This document shows positions 11,050 to 24,124 of a stretch of DNA of 64,000 nt, in pieces (positions within the stretch are counted from its first letter, which is position 1; each line of letters starts with the position of its first letter). The DNA is taken from positions 1,369,666 through 1,433,665 of the forward strand of contig MU001496.1 in the NCBI GenBank assembly GCA_010093485.1, written 5' to 3'. The stretch comes from Karstenula rhodostoma CBS 690.94. Lineage: Eukaryota; Ascomycota; Dothideomycetes; Pleosporales; Didymosphaeriaceae. The notes under the pieces were generated by a model. That model did no database searches. It was not told where the DNA came from and saw nothing but the letters and a program-made list of their open reading frames with translations. Made by a program: the position numbers and the translations under genes.

Positions 11050-12017
11050 ATGGATCATCCTCTAGGATACGACAAGGCCGCTATTAATGCCTACCAGGCA
11101 GCCCTTGCACCTTACAGGGGAAATATAAAAGTGTGTATAGACGGCACTCTTTATCACGCACAGACTTTGGAGACAATAAATGTTCCTGGTGATGTGCCTC
11201 GAACCTATGTTTACGAGGTCTGTGTCCTCGGTATGTTTCCCTCTTCATTATTACAGTTACCTTGCTAAATTGCTCTGTAGACTCTGCTACGACGTTCGTC
11301 GGGAACCTCATTGGCAGATTTCGAAACTTAACTCTTGGATTCGACATCAAGCAGCGTCTGGATGTGAGAACCGGCTCTATCATCGAGAAATACCATGTGC
11401 AGATTGCCGGTGCTCCCATGCAATTTGATGGCAGATTCTCAGTCGCTGAGGCTTTCTCGGTAGGTTAAGCTTTGTGGAGTGCTTGTTGCTTTCTGTTTTA
11501 CTGCTGATTATTGATACAGTCGGTCGGCTTTGAAGATGTCCTGTTCAGATTGGCAAAGTTTTACCAAAGTGCCATTGAGAACTGGGTGATCGCTCATCAA
11601 GGACCGGATGAGTACCGAGAGTATTTCAAAGAGCAATTGGCCTGCCATAATCGGACTGTCGTGCTTGATGAAGAGCCGACTATACAGAGGGTCCCAGTCG
11701 AGGAGAATATTGCGGTCCCCAGCGGTAACATGGATGCCGCTGCTATGAAGCCCTCCAATGACGGAACCATCGATCCCAGGCTGTTGCTTCCCATGGAAGA
11801 ACCCATGAAGCAGGCCGCTCCGGATATCTCTGCGCAGAGTGAGGTGCTGGAGATATATCAGAGTGACGGAGCGTCAGAGAGCGTCATGGCCTCCGGCGGT
11901 GAAACGGATGCCGCTACTCACGCGATCACAGGTGAGCAATTTCAAGAGGCGATTGAACCAGATGACACCCTCCTCGACTTTTCTTGGGAGGAGTTTATGA
12001 ACGATGATAACTTTTGA
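11050..12017 (+). CDS. Hypothetical three-exon protein
   Basis: The structure is join(11050..11230,11281..11459,11520..12017), 285 aa. Both introns (50 and 60 bp) have GTATGT/GTAGGT donors, TAG/CAG acceptors and internal CTAAA/CTGAT branch-like sites, and the frame is kept across both. The first 165 residues look globular (AAINAYQAALAPYRGNIKV; FVGNLIGRFRNLTLGFDIKQ). The last 110 are acidic and disordered, ending LLDFSWEEFMND, which resembles a short acidic activation-type motif. I recognise no domain. There is no signal peptide. It stands next to repeat-rich DNA and may be lineage-specific. Confidence 0.75.
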
Positions 12018-12082
12018 TCCGGTATCGAACAGGGTGTCATCTTCTTCTAGAGACCTCTGGTGTTTTCTTTCTATGGATACGG

Positions 12083-12107
12083 TCTTTCTTTCTTTCTTTC
12101 TTTCTTT
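12083..12107. repeat. TCTT microsatellite
   Basis: About six uninterrupted TCTT units in the 3' flank of the preceding gene. The surrounding gap 12018-12413 holds no recognisable gene. Confidence 0.95.
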
Positions 12108-12413
12108 AGTCCGTTATCATGGGGGTTGTCAAGCTGTGCGGTAACGGCAGGAGTTCTTCTCTGTGAGTAAGAAATACACAGTATAGCTCATTGCTTTTGT
12201 GCTGCATTGTATGTAACAGATTTAGTATACCTTTGATAGTTGATAGCGTTTGGTTCACTGCCCTCGCGTTGAGGGTGTCTGTCCTTATAATGAGATTCAC
12301 TGTTCAGCCAGCTTCTATCGTCGCATGCGCGATCACCCGGCCGCACCCGACACTGCGAACGTCGCTGAGTTGATCCTCGACCCGCCATGTCCGATGTCGC
12401 ATATCGGTCGCTC

Positions 12414-12932
12414 CTAGGCAACCCTCGGCTCCCAACCTTCCTCGGCCATAACAAAGCTCTCCATGGTGAATGCCGGTGCAACAGTGCACCCAACAAGTGT
12501 CCAATCGCCCAAGCTCAGAGCATGCTGCCACTCATCTCGCTCGACCACGATCTGAGGGCGTTGGCCCTAACCTAGACCTTAGCGATGATGTTGTGCGCGG
12601 TGATGCGAAGTCCTTCTTACCGCAGAGAGATCTGTCCCTAATACAAGATTTCGGACCGGCTTTCCATCATCCCAGGACAACGATAGCTGTAGCGGAGCCC
12701 CGGCGTAATAGTGCCAGACCTCCACGGCGTCGGTGACGCGGTGCCAATGCGAGAGGCCAGACTCGCCTTCAAGCAGGTAGTAGATTTGAGTGCTGTGCGC
12801 GCGTCCAGCGGAGTCAGCAGCTGAATCGCGGAACGTTTCGATATAGTAGCCTTTTTCTGGGTGAGGCTTCAATTTCAGTTCTGCGATAACGTCTTTGGCC
12901 GTTTTGTCGGACAGACCAGATGCTGCAGCCAT
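12414..12932 (-). CDS. Cupin-5 (DUF985) protein, YML079W-like
   Basis: The structure is complement(join(12414..12566,12621..12932)), 154 aa. The 54-bp intron joins LVLGTDLSA to GQRPQIVVERDEWQHA and restores the second half of the barrel, including WTLVGCTVAPAF. Motifs in order are HPEKGYYIETFRD, STQIYYLLEGE, HWHRVTDAVEVWHYY (His pair of the cupin pocket) and the final GWEP-type end. The family is a small beta-barrel of uncertain catalytic role; yeast YML079W binds a ligand but has no assigned reaction. An in-frame ATG at 13046 would add 38 residues. The ATG at 12932 fits the domain edge better. Confidence 0.88.
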
Positions 12933-14280
12933 TTCGAATTTGCGGTCCGAGTTTTTCCAGGGCCTGGACAGAACGCGACGAATCTTCCACGTATTGAGGG
13001 TGTAGGACGAAGGGTCGATGCAGTGTTGTTGGAAAGAGAGTATCACGTCAGACGTTTTTGATTCGCTAGTTGAGCTTACAAATTGACCAAATGTTCCGAA
13101 GAACCTTAAGCTTACACGTGGAGAACGTGGGGAAACGAATCTAACTAGTTAAGGCACCACTGCACTGGCACAACCATCGTAACCTCACCACTTCTCCTGT
13201 TCCATTAACCCCGCTCCAGTGGCAAGATTCACGCGCTCTTAGGACATTTGCAATTGTGCCTGTCACTGTCACTACTAATTACACTCGGGCACCCGGCATA
13301 GCCAGCTCCGACTCCCTCACCGATATGAATGATCTAAGAGATCGTGCAAATATCTACTTGAGGGCGCGACGGGCGGTTTAGCCTGGAAATGCTTAGACGC
13401 TGTAGAATCCTGGCATGGAAAATCTCTCGTATCATCGTTGTCACATGATGATGGAAATCCCCGGTGATGTCACACTCTGTCGAGATCTCCTGCGAACGAG
13501 CAATCACAAGCAGTGATTGGGGGAGCGAAGTGGCAGAGTGCAAGAGGATTGAGAGAAGGAATTCACGTAGGGACAACTGGTGAGTGTTCCCGGTCTGGGT
13601 TTGGAAAAATTCTTTGCTTCAATCAGCAAAGTAGACCCTACATTCGTGGATGTAGAGCTGGCCCCTAATGGATGGCACCATCATAGAAGCTACGGAATAC
13701 TTACAGTACAAATTCCGATTTATAAGGGTATCAATGCAGAGCATTCCCCTCGTTCTTCGGTACAGTGCCACTCTCAGTAATGATAATCTTGTGACTTGCT
13801 CGCGTCAGCATTCACACTTCCAACGTCAACAGAAAACGCCGGGTAAGATTAGTGATGCAACGCAGGCCCTCATTTTCAGACTTTGCTACCTCATGAATGG
13901 CTAGGCTTCTCGTATATCAGGGCTGAGACGAATGATGTTCACGACCCCGGCTTTTCGTGGGCCTGTTCCGGCGTATTGCTGCAACAACTCCGCCGTTTAT
14001 AGCAACAACGGGCTTACTAACCTGAGTGCATTACAGCTGAGATAGCCTTGATTGGTCATTGAGAGCCACCGATGTTGAGGTGCGCAAGATAAATATTACT
14101 GAGTCTGGTGGCTCATGCTGACCGAACAGGCATTTCTATGGAGAAGCTGTTGCAAGACACAGGGCGTGAAATGCTACCAATAATACATCCAGTCCCATTT
14201 TGAAGAGGACAAAGGTATAAAAGCAGACGAACCCCTTTCCCAATATCCATCACCAAGCTCTGCAATAGCTCCACCTCACA
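12933..14280. other. Intergenic; TATA box before the lyase gene
   Basis: No gene seen over about 1.3 kb. TATAAAAG at 14216-14223 lies 58 bp before the next ATG and is a good core promoter candidate for the lyase. Confidence 0.6.
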
Positions 14281-15147
14281 ATGCTCGCTCAAGTCATTAC
14301 CCTAGCCATGGGGCTGCTCCCCTTCACCTTCGCAGCCCAAGAGTTTGTGAACCACGGCATTAAGAGCGGTTGGCCCTCCACCTACATTGATCCGAAATCC
14401 AAAGGCTACGTCGAGGACTCTACCAGTGTCTTCTATGGGGGATCGCAATCCATCAAATTCGGACAAGAATACCTCGGCAGCAGCTACACGGGCCGCTACC
14501 ACGCCGAAGCGAGATACCCAAACGGCTACAAGCGCGACGAGGAGAAGTACTACGGCTTCGCGTTCCGTCTGCACTCTAACTGGGAGTTTGATCCTCAGAA
14601 CTACAACCTCGCGCAGTTTGGCGCCGACTTCAGCGACATCAAGTGGAACGGCAAGTCCTGCGACGACTTCAGTCCTACCACCATGATATGGATCAACGGA
14701 GCGAAGCTCTTTGCGCGCACCAAGCACGGACAGATGATCAAGGGCCAGAGTTGCCCTCCCGACGACCAAAAGTGGAATTGCGACCTCGGCGCCAACTGTC
14801 AACCGACCGACTCTTTCCAACTCCAGTCCGCAACCAGCAATATCGGACAAATCAAGGCTGGCGTATGGTATCGGCTGACGTTCCACGTGAAGTGGAAGAG
14901 CGACAACACGGGTGTATTTCAGGCGTGGCTGAACGGCACACAAGTTGCTGATCGATCGGGTGTGAAGACCACACTGTTAGATGATCATAGGGAGTACGAG
15001 TTTCGCGTAGGGCTGTATGCGAACAGTTGGCACGATGACGGGGAGATGGTGGGCAATCAGGCGCAGAGGCAGTTGTGGATTGATGAAATTGGGGTGGGGA
15101 GCACGTTTGCGGATGCGGACCCAGATGAAATCAGGAAGAGTGCTTAG
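14281..15147 (+). CDS. Secreted polysaccharide lyase, PL20 / glucuronan-lyase-like
   Basis: Single exon, 288 aa. A signal peptide (MLAQVITLAMGLLPFTFAA) is followed by a beta-jelly-roll protein. Landmarks are RYHAEARYPNGYKRDEEKYY, AQFGADFSD, SPTTMIWINGAKL, GVWYRLTFHVKW, FQAWLNGTQV and QRQLWIDEIGVG. This pattern of a WYR..H..W strand and a WLNG strand is that of the fungal Polysacc_lyase fold, which includes PL20 glucuronan lyase. The likely substrate is a beta-1,4-linked polyglucuronate, but alginate or another uronan is possible. A strong TATA box lies just upstream, as expected for an inducible secreted enzyme. Confidence 0.75.
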   Translation: MLAQVITLAMGLLPFTFAAQEFVNHGIKSGWPSTYIDPKSKGYVEDSTSVFYGGSQSIKFGQEYLGSSYTGRYHAEARYPNGYKRDEEKYYGFAFRLHSNWEFDPQNYNLAQFGADFSDIKWNGKSCDDFSPTTMIWINGAKLFARTKHGQMIKGQSCPPDDQKWNCDLGANCQPTDSFQLQSATSNIGQIKAGVWYRLTFHVKWKSDNTGVFQAWLNGTQVADRSGVKTTLLDDHREYEFRVGLYANSWHDDGEMVGNQAQRQLWIDEIGVGSTFADADPDEIRKSA

Positions 15148-15319
15148 ATTGAAATGGGACAAATGTATTGTTGTGGCTGCAGATACTCTAGCATGACCCA
15201 GTGATCATCAACCCTGTTGCATGAAACCACGCCGTGTTCTTCCCGAACTAGGACTCATCGATCGTTCAGTGCGCTTCAGATAGAAGTAGTATACATAGTA
15301 GTACACATTGAATATACTC

Positions 15320-15610
15320 CTAGTGTGCAGTCGATACATCGGGTTCGAGGAATTCAGTAATGCAGCGGATGAGACAGGTACTGGTTTTCGTTTGGCATTC
15401 TGCTCTCTCGGGACAGCCTACTGCTCTGCTTAGGAGTCCACTGTTCTCGCCAGACGCAGCATGACAATTCAAACTCTCCAAATGACAATTCCGTTGGCAA
15501 ATCGCATATTGCCTAGTATTGGGCGAGGTTGTCGAAGCATTGAAGAAATTGACGATGGTGCTAATGATGGAAACCATATCTCTAATGCTGATATTGCGAA
15601 GATAGTCCAT
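15320..15610 (-). CDS. Small cysteine-containing protein
   Basis: 96 aa from the ATG at 15610 (MDYLRNISI). The frame extends upstream to an ATG at 15709, but that ATG overlaps a TATAAA box (15714-15709) and cannot be in the transcript if the box is used, so the inner start is preferred. The C-terminal 55 residues hold seven Cys (ICQRNC, LNC, GC, EC, TC, RC). There is only a weak hydrophobic stretch near the N-terminus, so secretion is unsure. No family is recognised. Confidence 0.5.
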   Translation of the reverse strand: MDYLRNISIRDMVSIISTIVNFFNASTTSPNTRQYAICQRNCHLESLNCHAASGENSGLLSRAVGCPERAECQTKTSTCLIRCITEFLEPDVSTAH

Positions 15611-16725
15611 TGCGGCTGAGAGGGTGCTTGGATGAAGTTCTAGGCTTGGTGCCCAAGTTGTTTGATTTGGCTGCTGTTGTAGGGACTGCTTGAGGGAATC
15701 GAGCCGCATTTATACTACTACAGTGTATTTAGCTCTAAGACTGGGTCTCATATTGTCCTAAAGGTATCAAAGCCACTGGTCGTGCCCAGGAAAATACGCT
15801 GATTGCTTTGATGTTTGTCGGAACTGGCGTCAAGACATCCTCAGTCATGGAAACCCATCCCGACTGCACGTTCAAAGTCTCAAGTGCATGTCTAACACAC
15901 AGCTATGTCGACAAACCTTTGAGGCCGTGGAGACTCACCAGAACGTGTCGCGGGTCGTGCCTTCCCCATCCAGCAGCGCATTGTTTACCTTACCTCTCAC
16001 CTCACCTCGCCTACTTCTCCGCCCGCTCCCTTCGTACTCTGGATCCCCTCTCTGTTATACCACACTGTCTAATGGCTATATATATGCTTTAATTAGAATA
16101 CATTTCATCCTTCGACCGACACATAGAGTTGCTTAGTGCCTAAAAAAAAGGCGTTAAGTTAACGTTGACAGTGCACCGGTTCGAAGCCGAATCAAACCAT
16201 ACTTTGAGCCGGGGCCTGCGGGTGAAATGGCTTTTTGCAATATTTTTGCAGCCCCGATTGCATGAAAAGACCACGTCCGCGCAAATAGGCAAAGGCAGAA
16301 GAATGGCTCGACACAGCACCACGAAAATGCTATGCCTCAGACTGAACCGTGTTCTGCTGAAGACGACGTATATTTTCTGCGTGACGCAGCTGAAAGGCAT
16401 GGGGTTTTAGATGTCAAACCATTCTCGACCTTCGGCTGTCTTCTTCGACACAGGAGCCCCGCGGGCGGGAAGCAAGCCCGTTGGTTGGATTGAACAAGAA
16501 AACCTTGGGACGCGGCGGTCTGTCTTGTACCTGACATTTGAACAGCATGGCATTCATTTCAAAGGCAAGATTGAATGGAAATGGATTCCTACATACTGCC
16601 GTGGCCCGCGGTGTGCTGCCAGCCAAAAGCGCCTATGTTACAATGACCTGATACCCGCCGCAACCCAAACTCCATCCTGTCCCACGCTATGCATCAAATC
16701 AAAACCTCATAATTGTCTGCCTTGC
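15611..16725. other. Intergenic, no gene recognised
   Basis: Apart from the TATA box at 15709-15714, nothing convincing. A GGTTCGAAGCC near 16180 resembles a tRNA B box but lacks paired arms. Confidence 0.5.
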
Positions 16726-17628
16726 TCATAACTTGACTTTCTTTTTCGGCTTATCCTCGCCATCGGCACGCGCGCGCTTGAAAATGCTCTGACTCTTCAT
16801 CTGCCCAAGACCAGCCTTCGTCGCCGGAGGTGCCTTGGCCTTCATTCCAAAGCTGAACTTGACCGGCGCAGCTTCTACTTTCGGTGCTTCATCGCCCGTA
16901 GCCGTACCCTCCTTCTCCTCGGTTGGTGACTCCGACGCTTTATCCGGAGACGGGGCAGATGTCTTCTCCTCCGCAAGCGGTGACACGGAATCCTTGGGCG
17001 CTGGCGCTGGCGCTGGCGCTTGCGATTGGGCTTGGGCTGCCCGCCTCGCCTCCAGTATGCGTGCCTTTTCATCAGCCTCCTCCTGTGCTCGCTTTGACAT
17101 CTTCTTCAACATTTTGTCCTCCCCGGCGCCACTCCTGGCCTCCGCTAGCTCCTGTTCCCTTATCTCTTCTCGTCGCTTCGTCGCCGCAACGCTGGTGTCC
17201 CTCCACGCGATCATCAGCCCGTCCTTTTCGTCCTCCTTGACGTTGACGATTCCGGAACGTCCAAGGTGTTTCGTGAACTCCGTCAAGCTGCTCCAGCGGG
17301 TAGAGTTCATGTGAACGTGCTCCTTGTCACGGATGTACTCGTTGTAGAACTTGTTCGCCCCAATCCACTTTTCGCCATGTGCCGTCCGAAGAAGCGAGAC
17401 AAAGTCCCGCTGGAAGTCGTTGCTGTAGTTCGATATGTACTTTGTGGCGTTCTCGCCAACGACTGCCATCTGCCTGACGTGGCTCTCGCTCTGAACGTGG
17501 CACTTGAAGCCGTTCGCGTCGCGACATTGCTTTTGGCAGGGTTCGCACCACCACCTCAACCGCTGCAGCCCCTTCGATTTCATCTGGTTGGCCAGATGCT
17601 TCGTGCTTCCAACTTCAGCGCGCGGCAT
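16726..17628 (-). CDS. KIN17-family DNA/RNA-binding protein
   Basis: Single exon, 300 aa. The C2H2-type finger at about residues 28-50 (WCEPCQKQCRDANGFKCH then H) is followed by the winged-helix-like Kin17 domain. Its landmarks are YSNDFQRDFVSLLRTAHGEK, NEYIRDKEHVHMNSTRW and LTEFTKHLGRSG. The C-terminal third is low complexity (Ala-Pro repeats, Glu/Lys) and ends in a basic KPKKKVKL. Family members bind curved DNA and RNA and act in the nucleus in DNA repair and splicing; the yeast relative is Rts2. The higher-eukaryote KOW/SH3 C-terminal part is absent, as usual in fungi. Confidence 0.93.
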   Translation of the reverse strand: MPRAEVGSTKHLANQMKSKGLQRLRWWCEPCQKQCRDANGFKCHVQSESHVRQMAVVGENATKYISNYSNDFQRDFVSLLRTAHGEKWIGANKFYNEYIRDKEHVHMNSTRWSSLTEFTKHLGRSGIVNVKEDEKDGLMIAWRDTSVAATKRREEIREQELAEARSGAGEDKMLKKMSKRAQEEADEKARILEARRAAQAQSQAPAPAPAPKDSVSPLAEEKTSAPSPDKASESPTEEKEGTATGDEAPKVEAAPVKFSFGMKAKAPPATKAGLGQMKSQSIFKRARADGEDKPKKKVKL

Positions 17629-18096
17629 TGTGGCGGTTGCGCGTGCGATCGCGGCTTGTAGATTACACTCGGGTAGGTTGCGCCTGGGCGGCTTTCAAAT
17701 CGTGCGATCCTTGAAGGGGTAGAAAGTTGCCGGGGGTTGCGAGTGTCGGTGGAAGATCTTAAGTTCGTGAGCTGGGCGGCGTTATGTTGTGCCAAGGCGA
17801 GTTGCAAGAGGAGAGTTTACGAAGTGTGGAGTTGCGGGCAGGGTAAAGTTCATAGGGCTGACGACGCCACTTCCGAAGATGACTAATTGGAAAGGCGCTA
17901 GATACGTGCGTGGGAATCTCGGTCGTGCGTTTGAGCACGTGAAACGTTCTGGGGGTCGTGGCGTGTAATAGTTAAGTGAACTTAATGTGCTGTTTGTAAT
18001 GCAACAGATTTTTATCAAAGGTTAATATTCTATCGCATGAAGGTGATGCCCATCCGTCTCCATGAGCAATCCATACGCTATCTGGTACTCGCCACT
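17629..18096. other. Intergenic
   Basis: 5' flank of the KIN17 gene and 3' flank of the SDR gene. No further gene seen. Confidence 0.5.
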
Positions 18097-19231
18097 TCAC
18101 TCGTCCTCTGGCAGACCAACAAACTTGTTGCTCATACTCCACAGTCTCTTCTCCGCTTCCTCATCATAAGCCCACGCTGCGTACCCCGATGCGGATATTT
18201 CCGCATCCTCGGGCACAGGCGGCGCGATCTGGCAGTTGTCTAGATACTTGCCCCCTTTACCCTCCCAGCACTTGCCCACCGCAGACCATACGGTTGTCGC
18301 CGCGCCCTGCGCCCCGCTCTTCATGTAGTTGTTGATCTCGGGACTAGCCCTCCACGCAGAGGTGTCCAAGTGGTCTTGCAGACCGGTCCAGATGCCTCCT
18401 GGGTGCAAGCTGTTCGCGTGTAGGCCTTGGGATCCGTATCGACGCTCGATCTCGTTGGCGAGGTAGATGTTGCCAATCTTGGAATGCGCATAGGCGCGAT
18501 TGGGCTCGTACGTGCCGTTTTCGAGCATGATGTTGTCCAAGTCGATGTTGTTGTAGCGATGACCCAAGGAAGACACCGAGACGACACGAGAATGGAACTC
18601 TGGCGTGGCTGAGGAGAGGAGGGCAGGCTTGAGCAGCTGGAATAAGAGGAAGTGCGCGAGATGGTTGGTGCCAAACTGCTTTTCAAAACCGTCTTCGGTC
18701 TTCTCCTCTGGAATAGCCATGATGCCGGCATTGTTAATGAGGATGTTGAGCTGGTTGTTTGTCTTTGAAAGGAAGGATTTGGCGAACGAACGGACAGATG
18801 CGAGGGAGTTCAGGTCCAAGAGCTCGAGGTCGAGCTTTCCAGGTTCAAGGACTACCGTAGGTGGCAAGTAAGCGCATGCAGCGTGCTGAAGAGAGTTTGG
18901 GAGCACTCACTGTCGGCCAAGGCCTTTTTGCCCTTGTTGAGATCACGCGCCGTGGCGAAGACGTGTGCGCCTGTTGCTTTCATGGCGCGGGCAGTCTCAA
19001 TACCGATGCCGGACGAGCAACCAGTAATCAGGACTGCAGACAGGTTAGCTTGCGTGCCATTGCGAACCTCTACTGTCCTGGGTGTCACTCACCAACTTTA
19101 CCTGCAAGCTTGCCTTCGAGCTCGTTGTCCTTGACGATCTGCAGAGCAGTGGGTCGGCTGTCGCCAGCACCCTTGGGCTTTTCGTGAACAGCGGCATAGC
19201 GCTTGAATTCGGGAGCGTTGTAGTCTGCCAT
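18097..19231 (-). CDS. Short-chain dehydrogenase, retinol-dehydrogenase-like
   Basis: The structure is complement(join(18097..18851,18911..19033,19093..19231)), 338 aa. The two introns are 59 bp each with GTGAGT donors. The start MADYNAPEFKRY lies in exon 1. Exon 2 carries the Rossmann signature VLITGCSSGIG (T50-G57) and ATARDLNKG. Exon 3 has LDLNSLASVRSF, NILINNAGIM, the catalytic Ser in VVSVSSLGHR and the YAHSK active site (YxxxK), then LHPGGIWTGL. The order and length fit the fungal WW-domain-oxidoreductase/retinol-dehydrogenase-like SDRs, which use NADP(H). The substrate is unknown. The gene is divergent from krr1 with about 550 bp between starts. Confidence 0.93.
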
Positions 19232-20905
<1,674 letters not shown>

Positions 20906-21227
20906 AGAAGTTTCTTAGGCCAAGTGCTAGAGTCATGATGCATTTCAGGGCGTTTACTCTAGGTGCATATCTTCAATATACCCATTTCCTGTCATATGCT
21001 GTTCTTGCGCCGTCCCGACTCACTTTCCACGACTTTAGAACTGCCCTACATCGAGTCTGGTGAGTAAGCGATCTAAAATCGGCTAGCGAACTCGCCGCCT
21101 TCTGACATGTACTGTTTCAGCCGAGCGATCCACAACCACACTAGGGATACATGTATGCTCTTCGTTCAATCGCGAAGATGCTTTCGACACTTTCACAAGG
21201 CATTCGTACGCCTACCACCATAAAACG
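20906..21227. other. Intergenic
   Basis: 322 bp. No gene seen. Confidence 0.4.
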
Positions 21228-22602
21228 ATGCTGCATCTGCTGTCCCTAATCGTAATAAGCGTTGTCTCTTTAGTACGCGCAGACCTCTTCCCTCTGCGTC
21301 AGCAATGCTGGCACGATCATCCACTATCTACCGTCAACCTTCAATGTTCGCGCGAAGCAGAAGTTGAATATGCCCAGTTATCTAATGCCGCTATTTCCAA
21401 TTGCTTGAATACCGACGACCGAACAACTCATGAACCGTGGTCGTACCCTCCAGTATGTACAGACGTCCTCCCAAGCGTCGGCAGCAGCCTGTGCGTCTAC
21501 ACGAACACATCCTTTAGCCATGGACGAGGGATATCTATACTTACTACACCGGAACTTGCCGAACGCATCCTTGTCTTGCCACCTTTCCAAGACTCAGAGG
21601 TACTGCAAGGTGTCAATGACTTCACAGGTACCTGGTATACACAAGGGATGCCCGGCAAGGGCATAGGTATGCTCGCAAAAAGAGACCTGGTGGTAAGAGA
21701 CTATCGTATGTGTTCAGTTGATGACACAACTAACAAGGCCTCAAGTTCAAAGACAGGATAACAGCGCAAACACCCGCACTACTTGCGTACCTAGAGTCTG
21801 ACCTGTCCACTGCGGATCGTGAAAAGTTTTTCAAGACAGCGGTATCGCAGCTCCCAAAGGCTACGAGGGAGATGTATTTGGGACTTGCGACTGTGTACGG
21901 GCTGCCACAGGTCAAGTACCAAGACGTAGTCAAGGCAAGCCCCCAAGAAACTGCCGGTAATAGCCATCGCCTTTACTGACTTATCTACCCCAGGCAAACA
22001 CCTTCCAACTAGAAATCCACGGGCACAACCATCTCGCCGTGTTCCCAGAGACTTCGCGTCTGAACCATGCCTGTGCACCAAACGCACAATACTACCTGGA
22101 CGCAACGCTGCTGACGCACTTCGTGCACATCACAAGACCTGTGAGGAAGGGCGAAGAAATCACGATTTCATACACCTCGCCCCTCGATCCTACCCATGTG
22201 CGCCAGCAGCATCTGGAGCAGGGCTTCCACTTCAGGTGCACCTGCGCCCGCTGCACCGACCACGAGAGAACTGATACCATTCTGCAGCACATTCAGGGCC
22301 TTCAAAGTGTTCTCAACGACTGGTCTCCTTCAACAGTTGGAAGCCCTGGCCCGCAATTAGCCGAGCAATGGCTCGAATTCTATCGAGACGAGGGCCTCGA
22401 AGGCTTTATGGATGTCCCGTATGGCTTTGCTGCGCTGGCGTACAATGCCGTTGGGGACGAGGAGACGGCGGTGGAGTACGCGAGAAGGGCGGAAGAGTTG
22501 ATTTTGTTGAAAGATGGGAAGTGGGCGCCAAATCTTAAGATAATGAGGGAGCTATTGAGGGATCCGAGAGGGCATTGGAGTTTTGGTCGGAGGTTGAGAT
22601 GA
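21228..22602 (+). CDS. SET-domain protein with signal peptide
   Basis: The structure is join(21228..21692,21746..21934,21994..22602), 420 aa. The N-terminus MLHLLSLIVISVVSLVRA is a good signal peptide, followed by a Cys-containing ectodomain-like stretch. The split SET domain starts at GMPGKGIGMLAKRDLV. After intron 1 it reads FKDRITAQTPALLAYLES, then has the core NHACAPNAQYYLD, GEEITISYTSPL and a post-SET-like cysteine cluster FHFRCTCARC. This is the SMYD-like fungal SET5 type without a MYND finger. Intron 1 (53 bp) has a CTAAC branch site. Intron 2 (59 bp) appears to be GC-AG: AAG|GCAAGC...CCAG. Methyltransferase targets are unknown, and a secretory route is unusual for a SET protein. Confidence 0.85.
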
Positions 22603-22911
22603 GGGGTTGAAGCGAAGGGATATGGATTATTGCATGCCCGCGCTGTTTCGAACGGTCGCATTTCTGTCAAGTTTCACACACGGCATCGATCTCTCGGAGA
22701 AAATAATTCAACTGATGCATCGACCAGCCGATTAGAGACAACTTGCGCGTGTTCCACATGACCCTGCCCGGTGCACACAAACATAGTATTCACCGCCAAC
22801 ACTACTTCTCGACGAACTCACTCCGACACTCTCCCGCGCACCACTTCCATCTCAAGAACACCCTTAACATTTCCCGGAGATCAATCCGATCCCCTAAGCC
22901 TGCCACAGGCC
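22603..22911. other. Intergenic between the SET genes
   Basis: 309 bp, same-strand spacer. No repeat or extra gene seen. Confidence 0.4.
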
Positions 22912-24124
22912 ATGGCTCCACCAACCACCCCTCCCCATCTCACCTCAATCCGCCCAACCAAAGAAAAAGGCCGCGCAACCTTCGCCGCCGCCCCCATCCC
23001 CGCCGGTACCCTCATCTTCTCCGAAGAGCCCCTCCTTAGCATAGACGCCACCTCCCCGACCGCCCACGCCTGTCTCCTCGCCTCTTTCGCCGCCCTCACC
23101 CGCCCCACCCAATCCCTCATTCTCGACCTAACAGCCCGCGACCCCAGCGCCTTCCGCGCCGTCGTCTGGGCCGAATTCGACATGGCCAACGAGAACACCT
23201 GGGGCGACGTCGAGCACATGCACAGCTCGCACGCAGAGGACGTCCTCACGGCGTTCAATACGAATGCCGTGGGTCCGCACCTTGGGCTGCGGTCGGCGAC
23301 GCTCAACCATTCGTGTGCGCCGAATGCGTACGCGGCGTTTGACGAGGGCAGCGGTGAAATCACTCTACATGCGCTGCGGGATATCGGGGCCGGTGAGGAG
23401 ATCTGCATCTCGCATTTGGAAGGCAGCGCGCTCTTCGAGGCTATGAACTTGCGCCGCGGGATGCTGGTTCTGCAGCGCGGGTTTGTGTGTCTGTGTGATG
23501 CGTGCATGGATGTTGAAGAGTGTTTCGGCACGGAGCGGGAGTCGCGCGGGGAGGAGCTGCGGGCGGAGTTGCGGGCGCTGGTTGCGAAGTATCGGCGGAA
23601 CGAGGCTACGTTGATGGCGAACTTTGCGAAGGGGGGCCATAAGGGTGTGGACCCGGAGTTTGCGACGTTCTTGGCTGAGGTTGGCGCTGGGATTGTGGAG
23701 GTGGTGGAGAAGTTGGGGCTCGCGACGGTGGAGACTTTGGAGTGGTAGGTCATAAGTTTCCATTTGCAGCGAGGTAAGGCTGACTATGTGAAGGTACCAG
23801 AATGTAATTCACTGGAATCTGGCGCTTAAGAACGAAGAGACGGCAAAAGAGTGGCAAGAGAAGATTTTGCACGTTCTCCGCACGTGTATCGGAGAGGACT
23901 CCCTCATGTATCGCGAAATGCAGCAAGACGTCAACGGCGCGAATGCATCTGGTTGGGAGAAGACGACCGCAGCCTTTTTGGAGATCTCCTTTGATGGCCG
24001 CCCCGAAATCACATTGGCAGACAAGCCTGAGTTCGAGGATAAAGCCGAGGAGATGGTCGAGGATGTTGACGAAGAGTCTAGCGAAGAAGAGGACAACCCC
24101 AAAGATGACGACTACGTCGACTGA
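22912..24124 (+). CDS. Second SET-domain protein
   Basis: The structure is join(22912..23744,23794..24124), 387 aa, with a 49-bp intron carrying a CTGAC branch site. It starts at MAPPTTPPHL, just before the SET domain. There is no signal peptide, unlike its neighbour. Landmarks are KEKGRATFAAAPIPAGTLIF, NTNAVGPHLGLRSATLNHSC with the NHSCAPNA core, GEEICISHL, and a Cys pair VCLCDAC. The C-terminus is Glu/Asp-rich. Lysine methylation of an unidentified substrate is inferred from the family. The two SET genes are tandem but not close copies, so this is not a recent duplication. Confidence 0.88.

Noticed and set aside
16178..16192. GGTTCGAAGCC resembling a tRNA B box
   Set aside because: Only two bases pair across the loop, and no D arm is found upstream.
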